IMG/VR virus record: IMGVR_UViG_3300037502_001878
Span: 1 to 36,699 of that record
Source: a virus
Strand: one strand, 5' to 3'
DNA length: 36,699 bases
The position numbers were made by a program, and so were the translations under genes. Below are positions 23,526 to 29,387 of this stretch, in pieces. The notes beneath the pieces were generated by a model. It searched no databases. It was not told where the DNA came from and was given only the letters and a program-made list of their open reading frames with translations. Positions within the stretch are counted from its first letter, which is position 1. Each line of letters starts with the position of its first letter.

Positions 23526-23538
23526 TACCAATATGGTA
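23526..23538. promoter_or_regulatory. Second inverted repeat of the switch region
   Basis: TACCAATATGGTA is a perfect 5-bp dyad with a 3-base centre (ATA). It is 18 bases upstream of the first dyad. Its place and similar size suggest a second operator. The same A-rich dyad style recurs further at 23564-23575. Confidence 0.5.
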
Positions 23539-23563
23539 ATTTCTTCAAATGAGACGCTCTAAT

Positions 23564-23575
23564 GCAATATATTGC
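23564..23575. promoter_or_regulatory. 12-bp palindrome GCAATATATTGC
   Basis: A perfect 12-base palindrome between the two divergent promoters. Related words occur within the downstream 53-aa gene (a GCAATACATTG near 23342 and its complement-like AATGTATTGC near 23299). A dimeric regulator site is possible; a chance palindrome is not excluded. Confidence 0.4.
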
Positions 23576-23604
23576 TTAAAAAGTGACCATTTTCGGCTTT
23601 TATG

Positions 23605-23631
23605 TTTACTTTTTACAGGGATTGATAAAAT
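23605..23631 (+). promoter_or_regulatory. Promoter with extended -10 toward the structured region
   Basis: Extended -10 TGATAAAAT (23623-23631), with TG at 23623-23624 and TAAAAT at 23626-23631. A -35-like TTTACT lies at 605-610 with a 15-base spacer. A start near 23638 would transcribe the structured segment and then the nuclease gene. The spacer is short, so the extended -10 is probably the main signal. Confidence 0.45.
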
Positions 23632-23637
23632 CTCTAG

Positions 23638-24045
23638 GGCAGAAAAAACAAAGGGGCTTGCAGGCCCCTGTTGTGAATACAAGCTGATAGTCAGGATCAG
23701 ATTGCACCTCGGATCACTCCGATAAGTTCAATTAACAAAATCCAAACTATTCTAGCAAGTATTTTTTTAACCTACGGCAATTTGTTGTTGCTATGGTTAC
23801 GTGGTCGCCAAAAACCTATTTGTTTAAGGACCGCATTCTAAGCGGCTAATTAAGTATCCGGTGCGAAAGCATGGCAAAGGATCGCCCAGGAAAGACGCCT
23901 GTGTGCTGTGGCAAGATAGGGGGACAGTGGTGTTGAGGGTTGGACCCTTGCCCATGATGTGCTTTGGGAAAGCTAGGCCCACCATGTTTCTAAAAGAGGA
24001 ACCGTAAACCCCAATACTCAGCTCATCCTAACGGTGGGATTGAAA
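23638..24045 (+). ncRNA. Candidate structured RNA (unrecognised)
   Basis: About 400 nt with no credible coding frame. GC is higher at 23881-24000 (about 54%) than in the AT-rich region beside it. Stems visible by pairing: 709-713/718-722; 768-772/795-799 enclosing 776-780/788-792; 831-834/842-845; 858-864/869-874, capped by a C(GAAA)G tetraloop; 887-890/898-901; a 6-bp helix 927-932/980-985 enclosing hairpins 936-940/944-948 and 961-965/969-973 as a three-way junction; and 24001-24005/24031-24035, whose loop can pair downstream (12-15 with 39-42) as a pseudoknot. The tetraloop favours the plus strand. I could not match it to RNase P RNA, tmRNA, SRP RNA, group I or II introns or a common riboswitch. 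A replication origin with secondary structure is the main alternative. Confidence 0.5.
23642..23669 (-). terminator. Intrinsic terminator on the minus strand at the edge of the structured region
   Basis: Stem AGGGGC/GCCCCT (652-657 and 664-669) with a 6-base loop; on the minus strand it is followed by TTTGTTTTTTC. It would stop minus-strand transcription coming from the 24-kb side before it reaches the promoter region. It also raises the option that the structured RNA is made from the minus strand. Confidence 0.7.
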
Positions 24046-24149
24046 AGTATTCCATTAACTTCTTCCTAGCCTCTTTACTTGTTAAAGGGGGTAGGGGGGA
24101 TTTTGTTTAATATCTAGCTAAGCCTTCAATGGGCTTGAAAGGGGTAGTT

Positions 24150-24518
24150 GTGAAAATTTTAAATACAAAAGAAAAAATAAAGCGCAAAGCAAGGCTCGCA
24201 AGGTTTTCTATTGAACTAAATCAATCTTTGCCAAAATCCGAAGTCTGGTTTTGGAAGGTCTATAAACAACATCAGGATAAGCATGATTTAAAGAACGGCT
24301 ATTGGGGCCCATTTATCTATGACATATTAAATCATAAGCACAAATATGCGGTAGAAATAGATGGTTCATATCATGACAGTCCAGTTCAGAAGCTAAGGGA
24401 TGAACAAAAGAATGAATTTGCTAGAAAACAAAACTACCTTCTTTTGAGAGTTAAAGCCTACGATCTTGCTGATGCTAAGTCGGCTATTGAGTTTTTATTA
24501 AAATATAGGAACAAATAA
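24150..24518 (+). CDS. DUF559 / Vsr-like endonuclease (candidate homing nuclease)
   Basis: A 122-residue protein. I choose the GTG at 24150 (MKILNTKEKI), which has an AAAGGGG ribosome binding site seven bases upstream. The ATG at 24129 has none. The core YAVEIDGSYHDSPVQKLRDEQKNEFARKQNYLLLRV matches DUF559 and Vsr-like nucleases: Glu69, Asp71 and His75 in the E-x-D-G-x-x-H motif, then a K-x-R-D/E-x-x helix and the L-L-R-V-K-A strand. The E-x-D-G..H pattern also defines phage Vsr-like (EDxHD) homing nucleases. The role is likely cutting of DNA at a specific site or acting as a mobile element. It directly follows the structured RNA. Confidence 0.75.
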   Translation: MKILNTKEKIKRKARLARFSIELNQSLPKSEVWFWKVYKQHQDKHDLKNGYWGPFIYDILNHKHKYAVEIDGSYHDSPVQKLRDEQKNEFARKQNYLLLRVKAYDLADAKSAIEFLLKYRNK

Positions 24519-24560
24519 TTCCGTTTCCGTGGGGGTTGCACTTCTATTGCCTTTTTTAAC

Positions 24561-24586
24561 TTTACACCATGCCACTTTGTTAATAT
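24561..24586 (+). promoter_or_regulatory. Putative early promoter upstream of the Gp157-like gene
   Basis: A -10 element TAATAT at 24581-24586 with a TTTACA at 24561-24566. The spacing (14 bases) is shorter than ideal. The next gene begins at 24614, about 28 bases downstream, after a GGAAGGAG ribosome binding site. The element is supported mainly by the -10 and the need for an early promoter here. Confidence 0.35.
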
Positions 24587-24613
24587 ACCTGACGCCAACC
24601 GGAAGGAGTACCG

Positions 24614-25174
24614 ATGTTAAAACACACGCTGCAAGTTGCACTATTCAACGCCCATAAACTAAGCGCACAAATCGAAGAGAAGCTCATCGAGTCAGAAGGT
24701 GAAGTCACGCCTGAGATTAACGAGTTGTTAGCTTTGAAGAATTGGGATCAAGGGATGCTCGAGTCAGAGACTGATCTTTTGGCCATGTCCTTAGAGCGCA
24801 TGGGCCAGCTTGCTCAATACTACAAAGATCAGATTGAACACCTAGAGAAGCTTGTAAAGGGGCTAGAGCAAGCCGAAGAGCGGATGGCTCTTGAGATCAA
24901 GGGGATGTTAGAAAAGTTGAACCTGGAGGCTGTGGAGGGCCAATACAAGCGCTTTAGTCTACGGCGAACACCGCCAAAGGTTGAGATCCTAGACGAGTCG
25001 GCTATTCCACAAGAATTTAAGGAACTGAAAATCACTGAAATGATCAAAAAGAAAGCAATCGGAGAGGCACTTAAAGCCGGTGAAGAGCTTCATTGGGCTA
25101 GACTAACATCGGGGCATAGCTTATCCATTTCAACCGCAAAGCCGAAACAACTGAAGGAGTCAGAAAATGAGTAA
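24614..25174 (+). CDS. Gp157-like phage protein
   Basis: A 186-residue protein. Residues about 45-105 form a long helix (LERMGQLAQYYKDQIEHLEKLVKGLEQAEERMALEI), followed by LRRTPPKVEILDESAIPQEFKELKI and the end KKAIGEALKAGEELHWARLTSGHSLSI. This is the layout of the Siphovirus Gp157 family (PF05565), known from Streptococcus thermophilus phages, where it has been tied to phage sensitivity; function is unclear. It overlaps the next gene by 8 bases and opens the early operon. Confidence 0.75.
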   Translation: MLKHTLQVALFNAHKLSAQIEEKLIESEGEVTPEINELLALKNWDQGMLESETDLLAMSLERMGQLAQYYKDQIEHLEKLVKGLEQAEERMALEIKGMLEKLNLEAVEGQYKRFSLRRTPPKVEILDESAIPQEFKELKITEMIKKKAIGEALKAGEELHWARLTSGHSLSISTAKPKQLKESENE

Positions 25175-26003
25175 CCTAGTGCAGCGTCCGAACATCACAA
25201 GCCATGAACTTGCCTTAGTGCAAAATGATTTGAGTAAGCTTAGCCCAACTGAGCGATTGAGCTTGTATAACAAAACGTGCGAAAGCTTGGGGCTCAACCC
25301 ATTGACACAGCCCTTTGGATATATCGAGTTTCGTGGTGGCAAACTTAGTCTATACGCCAAGAAGGATTGCACCGATCAGCTTCGTAAGATCCACGGCGTC
25401 TCTGTTGTGATTACAAGCAAGGAAACAATAGGCGATAACTTTGTCGTTATGGCCAAAGCAAAAGATTCCGCAGGCCGAGAAGACGAAGACATGGGCTCCG
25501 TATCAATCAAAGGACTTCATGGTGAGGCCCTTGGTAATGCTATGATGAAGGCGATCACCAAAGCAAAACGACGTGTGACGCTTTCAATCTGTGGCCTTGG
25601 TATGCTTGATGAGACGGAAGTCGAGACTGTTCCAAATTCAAAAGATGTAACGCCATCGGTGCAGGAGGCTGTGGCCTTTCCTACGTCTTCTGCGCCGGTA
25701 GCCCCCAAAGAATCAAAAGGCGGTGGTGTAGAAAACAATGGTGCGCCAGAGTTGTCGAGGACTGCGCCACCGCCTAATTTAGCCCCCACAACAAGACTTG
25801 ATAGCTACAAAACAACCTTCGCTTTTGGCACTTTCCAAGCTGGCAAGACCTTCAAGCAGCTTGGTGCAAAAGACACAACGAACTTACTTAATGCCATCAA
25901 AGCTTGGAAGCTTAAAAAAGAATCAGATGGTGGCAAGATACCTGCCCAATGTGAAGAATTCATAACATTGGCTGAACAATGGCTTAACAGGGAGACAGCT
26001 TGA
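25167..26003 (+). CDS. Conserved early protein with ETKAKRR-like motif (possible single-strand annealing protein)
   Basis: A 278-residue protein. Residues about 25-150 contain LSPTERLSLYNKTCESLGLNPLTQPFGYI, the LYAKKDCTDQLRKIHGVSVVIT block and the helix GNAMMKAITKAKRRVTLSICGLGM, followed by a DETEVE acidic segment. The A-x-x-K-A-I/E-T-K-A-K-R-R-V-T-L word is shared with phage RecT-like and related proteins of recombination operons. A Pro/Gly-rich linker (about 170-215) and a helical C-terminus follow. Together with the RusA resolvase this suggests a small recombination module; the annealing function is inferred. Confidence 0.55.
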   Translation: MSNLVQRPNITSHELALVQNDLSKLSPTERLSLYNKTCESLGLNPLTQPFGYIEFRGGKLSLYAKKDCTDQLRKIHGVSVVITSKETIGDNFVVMAKAKDSAGREDEDMGSVSIKGLHGEALGNAMMKAITKAKRRVTLSICGLGMLDETEVETVPNSKDVTPSVQEAVAFPTSSAPVAPKESKGGGVENNGAPELSRTAPPPNLAPTTRLDSYKTTFAFGTFQAGKTFKQLGAKDTTNLLNAIKAWKLKKESDGGKIPAQCEEFITLAEQWLNRETA

Positions 26004-26218
26004 TCAAGAAAGAACCGAACGAAGGCAACTTTGTAACTGAGATGAAAGAGGGTGAGACTTTGCAGACGAATGGGCCTGCGAAATTCACCATCGTTCAGAA
26101 TAATGTAAACAACAACACACGCAGAACTCTAGTAAGCGTCCGAGCTGATAAATCCACAAAGATTAAAAAGCTTGTCGAAGGAGCACTAGAGACTGCGAAG
26201 AAATGGGACCTAGCATGA
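26000..26218 (+). CDS. Small protein with weak CsrA-like pattern
   Basis: A 72-residue protein that overlaps the previous gene by 4 bases. The middle, EMKEGETLQTNGPAKFTIVQ then RTLVSVRADKSTKI, recalls the CsrA core (K-x-G-E-x-I, then V-x-I/V-x-A-P-x-x-x-x-I) but with two gaps and no clear RNA-binding R at the end. This may be chance. A small basic protein of the early operon is the safe call; function unknown. Confidence 0.55.
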   Translation: MIKKEPNEGNFVTEMKEGETLQTNGPAKFTIVQNNVNNNTRRTLVSVRADKSTKIKKLVEGALETAKKWDLA

Positions 26219-26463
26219 CACAAATACGAATTATTGAAACTGATGACATCGTTCAAGCGCTACTTGATGAGACGCATGAGACTGCTTGCTACTTTGATCA
26301 AGGCACGAATGACTTTCAGACTTTGACAAGTGATAGGTTTGAGATACTCGGGGAAGCAGAAGAGCCACAAGAGACTTTGCCTACTGGAGTGGACCAGCCT
26401 GTTTTGACGTTAGCAAATGTGCTTGGTGGAAAGCTCAAGTCTTTGACTGTGGAGTTTAAGTGA
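26215..26463 (+). CDS. Small hypothetical protein of the early operon
   Basis: An 82-residue protein if started at ATG 26215 (MTQIRIIET), which overlaps the previous stop as ATGA; the ATG at 26203 would give 86 residues and longer overlap. The protein is acidic (TDDIVQALLDETHE, LGEAEEPQETL). No recognised domain. The stop shares bases with the next start as GTGA. Confidence 0.6.
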   Translation: MTQIRIIETDDIVQALLDETHETACYFDQGTNDFQTLTSDRFEILGEAEEPQETLPTGVDQPVLTLANVLGGKLKSLTVEFK

Positions 26464-26687
26464 GAGGAAGCCTTTCTTTCGACTTACCCCAAGAGCGTGA
26501 TGAGTTTGAGGATGCTCAGCATGGATGGAAGTACAAAAGCCAGTTGCAAGAGATTTGGGAAAGGCTTTTCAGGCCATACCATAAGCATGGTTATGGCAAA
26601 GAGATCGATGATCTTTTGTTAGATCCTAATGCAAGAAAGCTTTTGGAATACCTTGAGAGTCAATACCAAGAGATACTTAGGGATTGA
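26460..26687 (+). CDS. Small conserved phage protein
   Basis: A 75-residue protein beginning at a GTG that overlaps the previous stop (GTGA). The pattern LSFDLPQERDEFEDAQHGWKYKSQLQEIWERLFRPYHKHG is a recurrent small phage protein with a 'LPEER-D-F..A..G..Y..AL' word, which I recall from siphovirus early regions. The function is unknown. Confidence 0.6.
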   Translation: MRGSLSFDLPQERDEFEDAQHGWKYKSQLQEIWERLFRPYHKHGYGKEIDDLLLDPNARKLLEYLESQYQEILRD

Positions 26688-26718
26688 TTTGTGGTGGGAA
26701 CGGTGGAACGATTAACTA

Positions 26719-27195
26719 ATGCAGTTCGCATTGATCAAATTTCCACTCTCCCCATCAGCCAATCAAAGCTTGAGGCCCATCCGCTCCACGGGCCGCCTTG
26801 TCAAAACAAAGGAAATCCAGTTGTGGGAAAAGCACGTCATGGTCTGGGGCTTTAAGTATCATCGACAGATTGACGCGATCAAAGAGTGGCTTAAAACCTA
26901 TGACGGAGCCCTAAGCCTTTCAATTCAGTTTGTCTTCCACAAGCCTCGAATTCTTAGAAAAGACGGCAAGATCAAGCTTGGCCGTAATGACCCAGACAAC
27001 CACCTTAAAAACACCAAAGACGCTCTTTCCAAACTCATAGGCATTGACGATGCCCGATTCAACTTCTGTTCCGTTGAGCGTTTAATCTGCGAAAATGAAT
27101 CAGATCAACAAGCCTTAATTAGAATCGGCATAACGGAGGTCAATAGCTATGATAGTCAGAGATCAATGGGGCATAATAATTCAGCACCCTGTTAG
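26719..27195 (+). CDS. rusA: RusA-type Holliday junction resolvase
   Basis: A 158-residue protein. The key motif is RNDPDNHLKNTKDALSKLIGIDD at residues 89-111, holding Asp91, Asp93, Asp101 and Asp110/111 in the R-x-D-x-D-N..K..DAL..DD layout of RusA (PF05866). RusA forms a dimer that cuts four-way DNA junctions; in phages it resolves branched replication intermediates before packaging. The end (27195) overlaps the 222-residue gene by 47 bases. Start at the ATG, 26719, after a weak ribosome binding site. It is the clearest DNA enzyme of the early block. Confidence 0.85.
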   Translation: MQFALIKFPLSPSANQSLRPIRSTGRLVKTKEIQLWEKHVMVWGFKYHRQIDAIKEWLKTYDGALSLSIQFVFHKPRILRKDGKIKLGRNDPDNHLKNTKDALSKLIGIDDARFNFCSVERLICENESDQQALIRIGITEVNSYDSQRSMGHNNSAPC

Positions 27196-27817
27196 TAAAA
27201 GTAGCGGCGGCGATTCGGCCCGCAGTACTGGTTTAATGGCGCTATTCGGCTCCACAGAGGATTTAAATCTCATAAAGGAGTTTGAGGTGCCAAAAGGTTC
27301 AGGGCTCCTTACAAGGCATCCTTGGGACTATACAGATGATTGCTTCACAAGAGACCAGGCTTTGCCGCTAATTGCAGGATTGTGGGCAGCAAAGGAATTT
27401 GAAATCACAAAGCGAGTATTCTGGAGTCATGCTAAACGAGGCTTTTTTTGTCAAAACTACCGCACTCAGTTTACTAGAGTTAACAAAGGCTTCTTTGGCC
27501 GTGATCCACTCTCACCCAGCCACATTGGCCATTTGATCCTGTGTGCAAAAATGTACTGGCTTTATCCAATACTGCCCTTTTGCTATCTGTGGCTTTTCTT
27601 CGACATTCTGTGGGCTACTAAAGTCAAACCTGACATGGAACAAAACCAACTCATATCAATGCTGGTTGTTTACGATATGTTGTGGCTCTGGGCTTGGCTG
27701 CATCCTGCTTGGCAAAAGCCTATTCTCAGTTATTGGTGCGGATGGCGTGATCAGTGTCAAATTGCAGAATTTATGATTAAAGGGATAGAGCGAAAACTCT
27801 ACCCGCTCAAAGATTAA
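27149..27817 (+). CDS. Early hypothetical protein with hydrophobic segments
   Basis: A 222-residue protein. The N-terminal half carries conserved-looking words (GDSARSTGLMALFGS, WDYTDDCFTRDQALPLIAGL, WFCQN-like FFCQNYRTQ, GRDPLSPSHIGHLILCA). Two hydrophobic segments follow, about residues 138-156 (YPILPFCYLWLFFDILWAT) and 165-185 (LISMLVVYDMLWLWAWL), then a Trp-rich end. The start has GGAGG nine bases upstream. I recall a similar phage-conserved protein but no function. It is the last gene of the early operon, so lysis-independent membrane action is possible. Confidence 0.6.
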   Translation: MIVRDQWGIIIQHPVSKSSGGDSARSTGLMALFGSTEDLNLIKEFEVPKGSGLLTRHPWDYTDDCFTRDQALPLIAGLWAAKEFEITKRVFWSHAKRGFFCQNYRTQFTRVNKGFFGRDPLSPSHIGHLILCAKMYWLYPILPFCYLWLFFDILWATKVKPDMEQNQLISMLVVYDMLWLWAWLHPAWQKPILSYWCGWRDQCQIAEFMIKGIERKLYPLKD

Positions 27818-27839
27818 GAAACAAAGTGAACAAAAGAAG

Positions 27840-27886
27840 TGCGAGACAAACAAGAATTGTTTTTGCTAATTCCCGATTGTCTCGCA
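27840..27886. terminator. Hairpin between convergent early and late ends
   Basis: A perfect 10-bp inverted repeat (TGCGAGACAA at 27840-27849 and TTGTCTCGCA at 27877-27886) with a 27-base loop that itself can form a small ACAA/TTGT hairpin. It lies between the plus-strand early operon end (27817) and the minus-strand HNH gene end (27896). On the minus strand it is followed by CTTCTTTTGTTC. A bidirectional terminator is likely. Confidence 0.6.
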
Positions 27887-27895
27887 AAGGTTGTT

Positions 27896-28363
27896 TCATC
27901 TTTTACGTTTTCTTCCTTCTAAGGAAATCTTTAAATTGTATGCTTTATAACGTTGAGTGTAACACGTTTTACAAAACCTTATATAAGCGCCAGTTCGACC
28001 AATTTTATAAATAGTATTCTCTTTCGTAAATTCATGGCCATATTTGCAATGATTTTTATCTGACCATTGATTTCGTAACCGTCCTTTTATGACTTTATCT
28101 GCCATGTTGGTCTTTGGCGTTCCAATAAATAAATGATCAACATTGCAACAAGACGGATTATCACAACGATGGCAAACCAAATCAGACTGATTTAATTTTT
28201 TGTGTATTAGAAAATAAATCAGCCTGTGTGAGCGCCAGTGTTTTTTATTGTAAAAGATTTTCCCATAACCATTTTTATCTTTACAGCCAATCCACTCAAA
28301 ACAATTAGTTTTTGAATTTATGGATAGCCTACTAAAAAATCTATTTACAATTGTGTCCTTCAT
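27896..28363 (-). CDS. HNH homing endonuclease (free-standing)
   Basis: A 155-residue protein. Residues about 45-90 hold the HNH core: RSHRLIYFLIHKKLN, then LVCHRCDNPSCCNVDHLFIGTPKTNMADKV, which is the HNH_3 type of phage homing nucleases. The C-terminal half carries HCKYGHEFTKENT and a C-x-x-C pair, a likely second Zn knuckle or DNA-binding part. It starts directly at the base after the endolysin stop, at the end of the late operon, and ends by the convergent terminator. Such genes spread by cutting genomes that lack them. Confidence 0.85.
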   Translation of the reverse strand: MKDTIVNRFFSRLSINSKTNCFEWIGCKDKNGYGKIFYNKKHWRSHRLIYFLIHKKLNQSDLVCHRCDNPSCCNVDHLFIGTPKTNMADKVIKGRLRNQWSDKNHCKYGHEFTKENTIYKIGRTGAYIRFCKTCYTQRYKAYNLKISLEGRKRKR

Positions 28364-28810
28364 CTAGTCCTTACTTGTCCTGTACGCGATAACCTGAGCG
28401 CGTGGATAAGTTGAAATTCTCAAGTCATTCTTTTGGTTGAATCCCAAGCACTCAACAGTCAAAAGATTCTTTTTATACAACATTGTTACATGGCCTTGCC
28501 ATGAGCTGGTTCCTCTGCGAAGAATTACAATGTCTCCAACTTTTCCATCTGATGCACGTCCCCAGTTACTCCACGATCTTGCGAGCCCTGATCTAGTACC
28601 AGTTCCACCGCATTTCTGACAAATCCAATTCATTAGAATTGAACAAGTTGCAATCGCTCCATCGTCCATATCTGACAAATCAAGACCATCAATTTTAACT
28701 TCCTCAAAGGCTTTTTTGATGTTTTCATTCATCAAAGCCCCAGGCTTTTCTTTCCAATCTTTTTTCGCTTCGGCCTGAATCAATGCCCACATTTTTTCAA
28801 TCAAACGCAT
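28364..28810 (-). CDS. Endolysin, NlpC/P60-like (TIGR02594-type)
   Basis: A 148-residue protein that would cut the peptidoglycan at lysis. Residues 51-60 (GAIATCSILM) contain the likely nucleophile Cys56; GLARSWSNWGRA and GDIVILRRGTSSWQGHV follow with His107; and LGFNQKNDLRISTYP supplies the third residue near Asn125. The S-x-L-A-R-S-W, L-R-R-G and G-x-N-Q words are the signature of this family (TIGR02594, CHAP/NlpC-like). No signal peptide is visible, so release needs a holin. It lies between the 115-aa protein and the HNH gene. Confidence 0.8.
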   Translation of the reverse strand: MRLIEKMWALIQAEAKKDWKEKPGALMNENIKKAFEEVKIDGLDLSDMDDGAIATCSILMNWICQKCGGTGTRSGLARSWSNWGRASDGKVGDIVILRRGTSSWQGHVTMLYKKNLLTVECLGFNQKNDLRISTYPRAQVIAYRTSKD

Positions 28811-28812
28811 AA

Positions 28813-29160
28813 CTACCCCTTTGTGTTTAAGACTAAAGTTAATGTGCCGGTTCCACTATTTGGAGTGAATACAACCTTGAACCATCGATAGCCCACACCG
28901 TCTTTGTTAGTGATGACAGAACCTGCTGCTGAGATGGTGATGGCTGAGTCAATCGGAGCCCAATCAGTCACGCCATTAGCTTCATAATCGCCAAGCTGAC
29001 AAGATCCAAAGAGTTGGTAGCTGCCTGCGAATACTGTTCCTTTTGTAATGGCCTGCAAAGCATAGCTATAAACCGCATCCAAAGGCATGATGAGGCTTGT
29101 GACTGGTGTTGTTCCGGCGAGTGTTGTGGCATCGAGTATGACAGTTGATTTGCTTCTCAT
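28813..29160 (-). CDS. Small beta-rich protein, paralogue of the 120-aa protein at 2050
   Basis: A 115-residue protein. Shared words with the protein at 2050-2412: W-A-P-I-D then ITIS, and NSGTGTLTLVLNTKG at the end. Composition is Ser/Thr/Gly-rich, no signal peptide. It lies within the lysis genes, between the 76-aa protein (4-base overlap) and the endolysin, so it may be a virion part that moved there. Its function is not known. Confidence 0.65.
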   Translation of the reverse strand: MRSKSTVILDATTLAGTTPVTSLIMPLDAVYSYALQAITKGTVFAGSYQLFGSCQLGDYEANGVTDWAPIDSAITISAAGSVITNKDGVGYRWFKVVFTPNSGTGTLTLVLNTKG

Positions 29161-29387
29161 TTCTTTTTCCCCTCTTGTTCAATTTTGTCCCATTCTTTAT
29201 TGGCTGCCTCAAGCTGATTTTTCTCGGCTCGGTTTCTGGCCTGAATAGTCTTGATGTTCTCACTGCGTGCAAGCTCTGCAAATTGTGCAAATGCTTTTTC
29301 TAGATCCTTATCGTTTGCATATTTCTCAATGACCCATTTGATGAGACCTAGTAGTAGTTGCAAAGCGACTGGTATAATTGCTGTCAT
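29157..29387 (-). CDS. Small membrane protein with coiled coil (holin or i-spanin candidate)
   Basis: A 76-residue protein: one N-terminal hydrophobic helix (MTAIIPVALQLLLGLIKWVI), then a charged coiled coil (NDKDLEKAFAQFAELARSENIKTIQARNRAEKNQLEAANKEWDKIEQ). This N-in, single TM plus periplasmic or cytoplasmic coil layout is common to small holin-like and inner-membrane spanin (Rz-like) proteins. It overlaps its neighbours by 4 bases on each side. Choice between holin and spanin is not possible from sequence. Confidence 0.6.
   Translation of the reverse strand: MTAIIPVALQLLLGLIKWVIEKYANDKDLEKAFAQFAELARSENIKTIQARNRAEKNQLEAANKEWDKIEQEGKKK

Noticed and set aside
23871-23936. 21-codon plus-strand frame (MAKDRPGKTPVCCGK...)
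   Set aside because: No ribosome binding site, and it lies within the stems of the structured region; probably incidental.
23824-23955. 43-codon minus-strand frame starting MGKGPTLNTT
   Set aside because: No ribosome binding site and low-complexity composition; the sequence behaves like RNA or regulatory DNA.
23638-24045. Group I or II intron, RNase P RNA, tmRNA or c-di-GMP riboswitch
   Set aside because: Looked for their conserved words (for example group I P7 GACUA, the RNase P core, the tmRNA ends, the GCACAGGGCAAACC riboswitch core) and did not find them; flanks are not split coding sequence.
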